NCBI RefSeq assembly: GCF_052324685.1
Contig: NC_135212.1
Coordinates: forward strand, 6,029,278-6,093,277
Length of the DNA stretch: 64,000 nt
DNA from: Brachyhypopomus gauderio
Taxonomy: Eukaryota; Chordata; Actinopteri; Gymnotiformes; Hypopomidae
Direction: 5' to 3'
The notes under the pieces: model-generated
What the model saw: only the letters and a program-made list of their open reading frames with translations
What the model was told of the DNA's origin: nothing
Databases searched by the model: none
In this document: piece after piece, positions 11,517 to 26,500 of the stretch
How positions within the stretch are numbered: the stretch's first letter is position 1
How the letters are laid out: every line of letters begins with the position of its first letter
Position numbers and translations under genes: made by a program

Positions 11517-12879
11517 ATATAGATATATAACATATGTAAGATTATCACACGCACAATGCTTGCGCCGTACTGTGCACAGACTGAAGTGACTTCTGCTCTC
11601 CTCTGGTCTTCAGCATGAGAACTTTGAGGAGCAGATGCAGGGGATGAAGGCCCAACTGGTGCATCTCAGCACTCTTCTTCGCCTGCTGGACTTGGCCTTC
11701 TGGAACTACCTGGGTAAGCGTCTCCAGACTCGTCCTTCATGCAACCCAAATGTAACTATGAAGAAATTGCTGGTACAGTGTTGGCCTACAGGGCGATTTT
11801 AACCTGTTGTTTTTATGAGTGTGGCACTGGTGGACTGCACGGTGCACTGGGCTCACTGCTGTGTTGTTTTGCTGGTGACAGAGGCGCAGGACTCCGGGTA
11901 CCTATACTTCTGCTTCCGCTGGCTCCTGATCCGCTTCAAGAGGGAGCTCCACTTTCAGGATGTGCTTCGGCTGTGGGAGGTGCGCTCCGCTCGTCCGCCC
12001 GGGCTTGCAGACGTCCACCAGCTGAACCTTCGCCTTTCTAAAAACGAACCCACATGACTGTGTGTGTGTGTGTGTTTGTGTCCCTTTCCCAAGGTGATGT
12101 GGACAGGGCTGCCTTGCCAGAATGTTCATCTTCTTGTATGCTGTGCCATTCTGGATTCAGAAAAACACAAAATTATGGACAGGCACTACGGATTCAATGA
12201 AATCCTCAAGGTAAACAAGTGTGTACAAGTGTTTTTGTGGGGGGTTTTGGTACAATAAAGCAGTTACAGACAAATGTGAATAAATTTTAATAATGTCTTG
12301 CTTTTTTTCCAGTTGTCTGTTTTTGTGATATGTTACTGCATATTGTTCATATTCTCAGTGTCTTTCATTTTCCTTTTCTGTACTTTTGTAGCATATAAAT
12401 GAACTCTCCATGAAACTGGACATTGAAGAAGTTCTTATCAAATCAGAGGCTATTTATATGCAGATAAGAAACTGCAAGGTATGTCTCAAATCAGCATCCA
12501 GACAACCAACCTGACGTGATCTCAATATACAGATACAGGCTTGAACTAAAATGAAATCCTTTCATAACCACAGAGCTATTTAAGTGGTTGAGCGTTATGG
12601 TGGTGTGTGTTACTGGGTAATGTGCTGTATCACAGTGTTAAGGTTTCCTCTATCTTTTGGCTCTGTGTTCAGGACTTGCCTCCTTCGGTGAGTGAGATTC
12701 TGGGTCTGAACACAGTCTCGCACAGCTCCGCGTTGGACCCCACTCAGGAGTACGGCGTGCTGGAATCTCCACACAATTCCCCAAGACCTCAGCACAGACG
12801 AGACCAGGACTTCTCCAATGGCCACGGACTCTTACAAGAAACATCACACAGCAGATGGAAAGATACTTTCATTTCATAG
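4913..12879 (+). CDS. tbc1d15: TBC1 domain family member 15 (Rab GTPase-activating protein)
   Basis: Rab7 GAP acting on late endosomes, lysosomes and mitochondria (family knowledge: Fis1 partner in mitophagy). Seventeen coding exons join in frame to 662 residues: 4913-4936, 6300-6398, 6679-6753, 6908-7037, 7347-7551, 8738-8840, 9028-9225, 9639-9767, 10122-10225, 10355-10449, 10715-10831, 11132-11232, 11614-11713, 11882-11979, 12094-12210, 12392-12478, 12673-12879. The N-terminal half resembles TBC1D15 more than TBC1D17 (VIFEREGVFIH, WDMVNTVSFKRK). The TBC domain covers about residues 322-545, with the arginine-finger region EKDVNRTDRNNKFYEG and glutamine finger GYVQGMSDLL both present. The C-terminus ends in a low-complexity tail. 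tph2 lies downstream on the same strand, as in human 12q21. Confidence 0.95.
5070..5900. repeat. Dense GCTAGC / GTTAGC word cluster in tbc1d15 intron 1
   Basis: About a dozen short palindromic or near-palindromic words (GCTAGCTAAC, GTTAGC, CTAGCTAGC, TAGCTAGC, GCTAAC) are scattered irregularly through 0.8 kb of intron 1. They are not in a regular tandem array. Comparable words recur in the wee1 leader and near the znf143 start. Confidence 0.6.
6248..6297. repeat. (GT)n microsatellite abutting a splice acceptor
   Basis: About 50 nt of GT repeat runs directly into the AG acceptor of tbc1d15 exon 2. It therefore replaces the usual polypyrimidine tract. Confidence 0.9.
9370..9402. repeat. (GT)n microsatellite
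   Basis: Simple GT repeat in tbc1d15 intron 7. Confidence 0.85.
11427..11512. repeat. (AT)n microsatellite
   Basis: Roughly 85 nt of nearly pure AT dinucleotide repeat in the intron after tbc1d15 exon 12. Confidence 0.95.
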
Positions 12880-13108
12880 TGTACACCATAACATGTATAT
12901 TACAGATTCTTTTTCTTAGCTCCTGTTTACCAGGAAGATGAACAGTGTTGGGCATCATGTAGATATTTGCTACCAAATGTCATATAGTAAAGCGTTACAG
13001 AGGCTTTACTTGGGGGGGGGGGGGGGTGGAAATGTATGAATGTAAAACAAGGATCAAAATGATCCTAAAGTTGTTATTTTTGTAATTTCTTGTACCATAT
13101 TGTCTTTC

Positions 13109-13114
13109 ATTAAA
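13109..13114 (+). terminator. Polyadenylation signal, tbc1d15
   Basis: ATTAAA about 230 bp after the tbc1d15 stop codon, preceded by a T-rich 3' UTR. Other AATAAA-like hexamers could also be used. Confidence 0.45.
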
Positions 13115-14562
13115 AATGATCATTCCGTGTCATTGTATAGAGTTTTCAAAAGTATTAAGATGGGAGTTTCCATGTTAACTGATGATTTACACACCTCACC
13201 CCACCTGCATTTCCCCCTGAATCATGCACACGTTGATCTAATTAAAACCTCTTCTCCTCAAACTTGTGTCTAGAAATTGGAAGTAAGATTTAGAAAGTGG
13301 GAAGCATGATTGATGCCCAAGTCACCTTATGAGTTACCCTGTTTCTGTAACAATACATTTGTAATGGTTCAGATCTGTGACAATGTAAATGATCATATCG
13401 ATGGTCTTCTTTGTAATTTGCTAAGGATACTTACAGTTTTTTTGTATTGGGTAAGATTGGTATGCAGACATACATCTGAACCTTAACTTAAAAAATATTT
13501 ATTTTAAATGTACTTATATGCTCCATGTATTTTACATGACAAAATACAACCAGAAATATACAAAGGTCCCTTGTAAAATAATCCAGATTAGGTAACATGT
13601 CATTTGAAATTAACTAGTAAATTGTAAACCTATATTAGGTCATTTGGAATGAACTTTAGTAAATTGTTTTCTTAAGATGAGCAAATGGAAACCCAAGTGG
13701 CATTTAAATTGTGCCTTTTCAGGGTGCTGGACAGCTGGAAGAATTTCCATCTGTGACATTTTGAGATGTGATGGGGAGGAAGTGGGTAGAGAATCCTGAC
13801 GAAGGACCAAAGTATCTTTTATCGGCTCATAACGGGTGGATGCATCCTACAAAGACACCCGCGACTGCTCCCAGCTCACAATGCTTTCATTTCCTGTTCC
13901 ACAGGAAATTGCCTCTGGAGGGACTGATAGCTCTCTCCTCCGGGCTGTAATTTAATCTTGCCTCCAGGTCTCTTTCATTAAAGAAGCGGCTGCGTTGTGC
14001 ACTACAACAAACACGCTCATTCAGCAGAAGCTTTGAGCTATGTGTGAGTGCACGGAGGGGTGTGTATGTATGTCTGGCTAAGTGTGTGTTCTGCTCCCAA
14101 ATGCTTCACTAGCTCCTTTGTTGTACATGGACAGTGGAAATTAAAACCAGTGTAGCGATGGGTGCTAATTCTTTCCTCTTAATGTTCACTTGTATAAATA
14201 TCACCTGTTGTATACTGGTACCGCCACCTTTTTCCAAGGTTACAGTACATTTCTCATCTTCAGGCCTATTAGACACCCCCCATTTAAGATTCTATTGAAA
14301 TGTCTCAAAAGATTCGACATCACTATAGATTTGTACTTGGTGGGCTCTCCATTTGAACCCTGTTGGTCTCAAGATGGAGCAGGATACGTTTAGTTTGTTC
14401 TCTGGCAGATATGAGCTGAGTGAATTAACACTGAGGTTACATGGTCAGTAGGCTTCTGACGTAACATAACTTTGATTAACGAAGGAGGTACCAGCCCCTC
14501 AGAAGCCCATGTTAGCAGCATGGTGTGAGAGAGTGAGGTCTTATCAGTATCTTTCGTCACAC
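13115..14562. other. Intergenic between tbc1d15 and tph2
   Basis: AT-rich spacer without a supported gene. The part nearest 14562 is presumably tph2 upstream regulatory DNA. Confidence 0.5.
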
Positions 14563-14569
14563 TATATAA
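14563..14569 (+). promoter_or_regulatory. TATA box of tph2
   Basis: TATATAAG in a GC-balanced context. Initiation about 30 bp downstream, near 14593-14600, would put the first ATG of the transcript at 14635. Confidence 0.6.
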
Positions 14570-14634
14570 GCAGGGTTCTGACACTCTCGGCTGAGGTGTC
14601 AGTACAGCGTAGAGCTCCATATCCCAACTCCGCA

Positions 14635-18944
<4,310 letters not shown>

Positions 18945-19833
18945 AACCACTCAGAATTCAGTCTACACAAATACTTATAGCTCTGATGAATTCTGCCCAA
19001 AGCTTTGACGTTGTTGTTAACTGAAAATGCCCTAAAATAAATATAAGTGGCTCGTGGTGAACTTCTCAGTGCTGCCTTAACAGAGTCCCAGTTCAGTGTT
19101 AAGGTCTGGCGTCCTCGTGCCCTTGCCAGACTAGTCTCATTATGCACCCAGTGTTACAGAGATGGTAGGCTGCACGTCTGCATCCATCTGTGATAGCTGA
19201 TAGTATAGTATTCTATAACCCAATTGCCTCCAGTTGCTGAAATAGCCTGACCATTATGTTCAACTTCATTACGCCCTAGCAGACAGGAAGTCTGAATGGG
19301 ATGAATCCAGATGGTAAGGCCTCACTCTAGTCTAGACAAATCTGTGCACTCTCTGGTTCACGCAGAAATACAGACTTTAGTCTCCATCAGTGTAAAGGGG
19401 ATGTAATCAATATTGATCTATTCACATTCATTCATATTGAAATCTTAATTTGTTTCTTAATGCATAATCAGATACTGAATTGAATCATCACGTATTGTTG
19501 ATGAGAACTAGGGGACTTTTTCAGTATTCTTGCCAAGTTCATGTATCATTCACCAACACCAAACACCTCTGTGTGCCTGCACCTCTGGCATGTCCTGCTT
19601 GCTGTAGAGTAATTATAAATGAATAAGTATTTTATTAATACCTGGAGTTTCTGTACTTGGGCTAAAGTGATTGTTAATGTTTACATATGCTGCATAAATT
19701 AATCATAACTTCAAAATTAGTGTGGGATATTTGTGGATTGAATCCCCAAGATGCAGAGTGAGTCTTCACAGTTGTGTGGTCTGAATAGTGCTCTCTTCCT
19801 TCGTGGCATATATCAGTACATATATTCTTGGTC

Positions 19834-19839
19834 AATAAA
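19834..19839 (+). terminator. Polyadenylation signal, tph2
   Basis: AATAAA about 890 bp after the tph2 stop. The interval between holds no other gene and reads as 3' UTR. Confidence 0.55.
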
Positions 19840-20180
19840 GTATTATATTTTAACTGGTTTATGTGTAAGGGTGTCCAGTAAATGTCTGAATGATTTTAGC
19901 GATTTTGTCAGTGGAGTTCTTGCTGATTAACTGGCATATGTGTTCACATTTGTGTGGGCTAAATTTTAATTGTTTTATCTTTTGTATAAATGGACAATAT
20001 ATATATACACAAAAATGTCAGTCATATCTTTATGAGTAGAAAAATCACAGTTCCAGAAAAAAACTATTAATATAAGGACAAAATAAGGACAAAGTTGTCA
20101 TACTAGTTCACTCAGACCAGTTGAACCTAAAAGACAATTCTGTAGATTTTTTTAAAAAGCTTGTGGGATAACATCCCTCT

Positions 20181-22250
20181 TTACTGGATTTCCTCATCGC
20201 TCTCATCATCATTAAAGACTTTCTCCTGCACAGAAAGAAAGACTGAATTATGTCTCAAAAAGACTCAAATGTCATAATTGTATAATGATAATAATACAAT
20301 GATCCTTACTCCCATACGTTTCCTTTATATGCTGTTGAACTTACAAAGCATAGAGTATTTAAAACTGTAATACTCTGCACACAGCCTCTGGCTAAAGGGT
20401 AGATCGACTGCCCGCCTCACTGAGGGTGGAGTCACGTGATGTGTCCTTACCCATCCGCCATGCTGCTGAATCCATGGTGCAAAATGCTGGTGCAGGTACC
20501 GTGCTCCGAAGCCCATACTTTTGTTCATGGGCTGCAGCTCCAGAGCCCCCAACCTGCTGGTCATCTCAAAGGTCCAGGCAATCCGAGTTTTATTCTCACT
20601 TGCCACCTTAGCCTCACTACTCTTGGGCACCACGGCACGGATGAAAGCCGAAGCCAGACTCTCGAACAGACTGTAAGAGAATGACTTCTCGAGAAAACCC
20701 GAGAGCTCACGATCTCTCAGGATCTGAGACAGAGGGAGCCACAGAGGACAGAGACGGGCATCCAGAGTTAGCAGAAAATAACAGCAGGTAAGAGAACGCC
20801 ATCGATCTGTAGGGTTAGACGGCTAGTGTAATTACCTCCTCGTTCAACTTGTCGCCAGATTCTTTCAATAACTCAACAAGCCTCTTGATGACATCTGAAT
20901 TCAGAAAGGAAGACCATGTAAACAAACATCCCCTTCACAGATTTACTTTCTCAGAAATAATCAGCTGGATGTTGCGTTTAGTTTCCTACCATCACTGTCC
21001 TCTACAGCAAGAGGTGTTGGAGCAAGAGGTGCGCTGTCTACAATGCAAGTCAGCTTGTCTGCCACCTCTGCAAATTCACCTGCTGTTTTAAACACAAAAT
21101 TGTGTTTCATCTGAGGCATAAAGGTACTTTATCTAACGCAGCATTTAGGTGGTCTTTATTGGAAATCCGAATCACCTGTGTCCACAGAAGCTGAAGAAGA
21201 CTGCACAATTATTGGTGCAGGTCCAGGTATTCTTAAACACTGGAGTACGAATGTCCGTTTTTTACTTGAGTCGACCTATAGACAAGGGAATATGACACAG
21301 GAATGGTCCAACTGCACACAGCACAACTTCATGATGTGTGCCATCAATTAAAACCACAGCAGTGCCCCTAACTAAAATAAATAACAAAACACACAGTCCC
21401 AAAAAAGTTGTGCTGTGGCTCAATTTGTCCCATGTTATAGGGGTAACTTGATCTGATGGGGTAAGTTCGGCCATCAGAGAAAATAGTTACTGACTCTTGT
21501 TTTAACCTAATTTAAAAGTATAATTCCAAATATTGTTATTAATAATTTGTATTTATACTATTAGAAATTATTATAATATAATATTAAAATATTGTATATT
21601 AATATAATATACTATAGTATTTGGATAGTATTGGTGTTCTTGAAACTTAAGACAGTTCGGAATGCTGATTATGGTTTGCCAATCACAAGTTAATCAGCAT
21701 ATCTGATATAACTTTATAAACTTTATGAGAAATTACGTTTGATGTGTTTATACGTGACCAGTGGCGGAGCTAGACTTTTTTTCAAGGGGTGGCCAAAGAG
21801 TGACCAAGGCTTTATCAGAGGGATCCATATACAAATAATGAACGAAAGGAAAACCATCCTTTCTCTTAAAATGACCATTTCCAGTGGGGTGGCAAGGACT
21901 CTGTTGGGGGTGGCAATTGCCACCCCCCCCCTCCCCCCGTTGGCTCCGCCACTGTAAGTGACGTGCAACTTTGACAGTGTTTTTTTTTATTACCACGACT
22001 ACCACGTCATACACATGGTTCTTCCTTACACAGAAACACAGATATTGTTAATGCAAATTACATTTATAACAGGTGGACAGGAGTACAGGTGGTGGGTCCC
22101 TTACACACTGGCTCGTCTTACCTCGTTACGAGATGCACCAAGTCCGTCACACTGCAGGACGACAGGTCGTTTTACGTTTGACCTTGACCTTCTTCTGCTA
22201 TGATAAGCCTCGAGGAGGCGATATTCGAGCGACTCGGGAAAGGCCTCCAT
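20181..22250 (-). CDS. bcl2l14: Apoptosis facilitator Bcl-2-like protein 14 (Bcl-G)
   Basis: Bcl-2 family member. Six minus-strand exons (22122-22250, 21176-21275, 20990-21079, 20836-20894, 20451-20723, 20181-20225) join in frame to 231 residues. The protein starts MEAFPESLEYRLLEAYHSRR. A BH3-type helix reads VELLKESGDKLNEE. The BH2 region reads HFAPWIQQHGGWEKV, and the same WIQQHGGWEK ending occurs in human BCL2L14. As in human Bcl-G there is no C-terminal membrane anchor; the protein ends in an acidic tail, NDDESDEEIQ. It is shorter at the N-terminus than human BCL2L14 (327 residues), so an extra exon could be missed. A hAT-like MITE sits in intron 1 and a gypsy LTR lies about 730 bp upstream on the same strand. 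It is tail to tail with tph2. Confidence 0.85.
21759..21954. mobile_element. hAT-like MITE, 196 bp
   Basis: Terminal inverted repeats CAGTGGCGGAGC at both ends. They are flanked by 8-bp direct repeats TACGTGAC and TAAGTGAC (7 of 8 match), the target-site length of hAT transposons. It carries no coding capacity and lies in bcl2l14 intron 1. The one mismatch suggests moderate age. Confidence 0.85.
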
Positions 22251-22983
22251 CTTCCTAGCATAACATGTTTGTTTTTGCATGAAACATTGTGTGTTTAATT
22301 TGTCAGGTAAAATATTCCACTTTTTATTTAACTCAAGACAAGACTTTTGATAATGCAATCGTATAAACATAAGGACAGACATCACTGAGACGTCACAAAA
22401 AATGTTCCGTCATTTTAAATTAACTGCAAACCATCGCTAGTTCTATTTAACTGATTCGGAAAACTATGGGTGTTACTCCTTCATTTTAAAGCAGAAAAAT
22501 GCGAAATGTTTAACAGAAAGATTTAGTTTTTCCTAGGCTGACTGTCAACTACTTCTCTGTATACTAGCCTAAACCTACTTTCACTTTCAATTAACCGCTG
22601 CTTTGCCTAATTTGGTAGGAACACTACTGTTGCTCACTTAATTTATTCACGTTGCACTTTTAACACTTAGAACAGTTAGAAAGTCACAACAGGTCATATT
22701 TCAAACAGTAGTCAATAAAATAACTGAAACAGAGTGCAGCCACTTACCCCTCCGAATATATATTTCCCGCTCAAACCCGAACTTTAATCCTGTGTGCGTG
22801 GCTCAGTGTATTTTACTGCTGATACTATGGCTGACCTGAGAATGACACCATGAGGACAAACTCTGCCCCTTCATCCTGTTTGTGTGACTTTACACTGGCG
22901 CTGAAGCACAGATGGGTGTAATGTCAAGAGACGTTTATTAAACGAAATAACACGCTCAGTTCCTGGTCGGTCTGGTGATATAT

Positions 22984-23333
22984 TGTCGTGCTTGTGCTCC
23001 TCCGTATGTGAGCTGCGGCACTTGTGTGGATGACGTGAGTGGAAAAACTTCGCACGACAAGGAATCTAAAGTTTACTGTTTTTACTGAAATCTCGGCAGG
23101 TCAATACAGAACATTTAACATTACAGCAACACGAACAGATTGTCAGATGTACGGGCTCTAGCTCGGGCACAGAACAGCAGTTTGCACTGTCCATGCGATG
23201 AGCCGTGAGCGCCGTCTGTTTTTATTAATTACCATGGCAACCATTTCTAACCGATCGCATCCTACATGCGCTACACACACATCAACAAAGAGAGAGGAGG
23301 GAACTAATTCCTCAAATGTGAACTCTTACACTA
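22984..23333 (-). repeat. 3' LTR of the gypsy element
   Basis: 350-bp direct repeat identical to 29461-29810. On the minus strand it begins TGTAAGAG (after three shared bases) and ends CGACA, the usual TG...CA form. A G-rich purine tract precedes it. Confidence 0.95.
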
Positions 23334-23584
23334 CCCCCCTCCAGGAGCACTGAGTCCCTTCAGTACAAGTGAAGTACAAATACAATGAACCTATTAGTGA
23401 ACCAATTAGTGAACATAACTCGATGGCAGTATACACATTCTTTGCTTCTGCAATTTCTTCAAGTTCAAATTTTTTTCTATTTTTTTTTTTTTAATTTTTT
23501 ATTTTATATATAATGAGCACTAACTCAAAAGACATACAAACTCACTTAAATTCACAAATTCACTTAACAGTCCACCTGTTAGAA

Positions 23585-26500
23585 CTAATTCCGGAACCTC
23601 TCCGGTTTCTGAACTACACGTCCGCTGGACGTCTTAACGGTCTTTCCTGGGAAGCCTTGGAGCCCTGGTCTTTCCTTTGGCTCACATCCCAAGGCTTCCA
23701 GGTGAGGTGCTCTCTCTTGATCACATGACTCCTTAGAAACTCCTTTCTCCACTAGGTTGTCACCATTGCTCTCTTGTAACGGCAGCTCTGGCACCAACGG
23801 GGCACCCTCTTCAGCCATCTGTATAGCTAGGCCCTGGCGCTGCTGTAGCACTTGGCTCCTTCGTCGTCCAACCCACACAGGAACCACTTCACCATCATAA
23901 GGTTTCAGCCGATTGTGATGCATTATCTGGCTGCGTTTCAACCCTTGAATCTCATATAGGACAGGACCCCGGCGTGCAGAAATGATGAAGGGGCCCTTCC
24001 AAGGTGCTTGGAGCTTGGGGCTTAGTCCTTTCCTTTTGGTGTCATCCCTCACATACACCAAGTCACCAATGTTGTAGGTGCACTCTCGTGCTCGAACATC
24101 GTACACCTTCTTCTGTCGTTCCTGTGCAGTGCGGAGGTGTTCCCTGGCTGTGTTCTGTGCCTCCTTGAGTCCCTCTTCCAGGTTGTAGAGGAAATCAGTC
24201 ACCTCCATTCGGGAAGATTTGAGTTCTGCAGCTCCCAACTGGATATCCTGGGGTTGGTGAACCTCTCGGCCGAACATAAGCCGATTAGGCGTGAACCCAG
24301 TGACTGCATGCCGGGAACTGCGGTAGGCTGAGGTGAGCAACGGGAGGTGCTCATCCCAGTTCTTTTGGTTTTGGTCTACATAACATCGGATCATCTGGAG
24401 TAAGGTTCTGTTGAACCGCTCCACCTGTCCGTTAGATGCCGGATGGTACGGGGTGGTTCTGGTCTTGGTGATCTGCAGAAGCTTGCATACACTTTGGAAC
24501 AGGGAGCTTTCAAAATTGCGGCCCTGGTCAGTGTGCAACTCAAGGGGGCCTCCAAATCGAGCAACAAACTCGTACACAAGCTTCCTAGCTGTGGTCTCTG
24601 CCCCTTGGTCAGGGACGGGAAAGGCTTCGACCCATCGTGTGAACTGGTCAATTATGACCAGAATGTACTTATTCCCAGAGCTGGATACTGGAAAGGGACC
24701 AAGGATGTCTAAGTGGAGACGGTCGAGGGGTGCTCCAGCCTGATAGCTTTGTAGCTTCGCTCGTTTCAGCGGCCCTGGGGCTTTGCGTGCACTGCAATGT
24801 TGGCATCTCCTTACGAACAGACGCACATCCTCACTCATTCCATACCAGTGGTAGCTCTGACGTAGGCGCTCGAGAGTTTTCACTTCCCCAAGGTGACCAG
24901 AATAGGGAGGGCTGTGACAAGCCTGTAGGACCTCTTCTTGCATGGAAACAGGGATGAGCAGTAGCAAGACTGAATGTTGAGCTCCTACCCTGTCCCAGGA
25001 ATAATGTAAAACTCCTCCCTGCAACACAACCTGAGGCCAACAGAGCCAGAACTTTCTCACTGCAGGGCTCTCAAGCATCACCTGATCTTTTGTAGGGAGC
25101 GTTCCCGACTCTTTCCACATGTGGAGGGTAGAGAGGACAGGGTCAGCTTTCTGGAGTCTGGCCAACTCTTCAGAGCTGACTGAGTGGAGCCAGTTAATGA
25201 CTGGAGTCTCTGGCATAGGTTCAGACACTTGGCTTGCTTCCAACGATTGAATGTTGTCACCAGCGGTCTCACCGCCAGACTGGACACATCTCACCGCCAG
25301 CGGCACCACATCATCGACATCATCCTCAAACCTTGTCCACTGCTCATGAAGCCTTTGACAGTACTTGCATCCTTGGCATGGAAGGTCTGACGAGTTCTTT
25401 CCAGCTTGATAACAGTCACACTGATACAGGCCTCCTTCTGTTCGCCTCGACAAAGCATCAGCATTACAGTGTTTGCGGCCTTCTCTGTGCTCGATGTGGA
25501 AATCATACTGGCTCAACTCCTCCAGCCAGCGAGCCAACTGGCCTTCGGGGTATTTGAACCGGAAGAGCCAGGTGAGACTGCCATGATCTGTTCGCAACAG
25601 GAACTTTCTGCCCAGTAGGTAGTGGCGGAATTGGCGGGTGTAACGAACAACAGCAAGTAACTCCCGTCTGGTGACGCAGTACCTCTGCTGAGCTGGTGTG
25701 AGTTGGCTACTGGCATATGCCAGAACCCGCTCCTCTCCCCACTGTAGTTGTGACAGGACTGCTCCAATACTGTGGCTTGATGCGTCAGTGTCAAGAATGT
25801 ACTCGCCTCCAACAATGGGGTAGCCCAGTACTGGTGCAGTCGTTAGTTTTTGCTTTAGTTGTGTGAAAGCATGCTGGTGCTCATCCGCCCACAGGAATGT
25901 AGCACCCTTCTTTAGCAGGTTGTGGAGTGGGCTCGCCAGTTCTGCAAAGGCTGGGACAAACTTACGATAGTAATTACATAACCCAAGAAAGGCTTGGAGC
26001 TCTCGCAGGTTGCTGGGGGGCTCCCAGATCTGTACATCCTTGACCAGAGTGGGGTTTGGGCGGATTCCGTCGCCACTCACAACGTGGCCTAGGAAGAGGA
26101 CTTCCTCCTGAAGCAAGTGGCACTTGGATGGCTTCAGTTTCAGTCCATAGCTGTGGAACCGCTGGAAGACCTGTGCAAGCCGGCTCAGGCTCTCCTCCAC
26201 CCCCCTACCGAGGACGATTACATCATCAAGGTAGATCAGCAAGGCGTCCCACTGAAGTCCTCTAAGGACGAGCTCCATCGCCCTTTGGAATGTGCCTGGA
26301 GCATTGCAGAGCCCAAACGGCATACGGGTGTACTCATATAGCCCCCATTTGGTGAGAAAAGCCGTCTTCTCACGGTCTCCATCATCTACCACTATCTGCC
26401 AGTAGCCAGACTGGAGGTCAAGTGTTGAAAACATAGTAGCACCCCCAAGAACATCAAGGCATTCCTCAATCTTGGGCAAAGGATACGCATCCTTGACCGT

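Noticed and set aside
14509-14634. tph2 start at 14509
   Set aside because: This ATG lies upstream of the TATA box and so is probably not in the mRNA.
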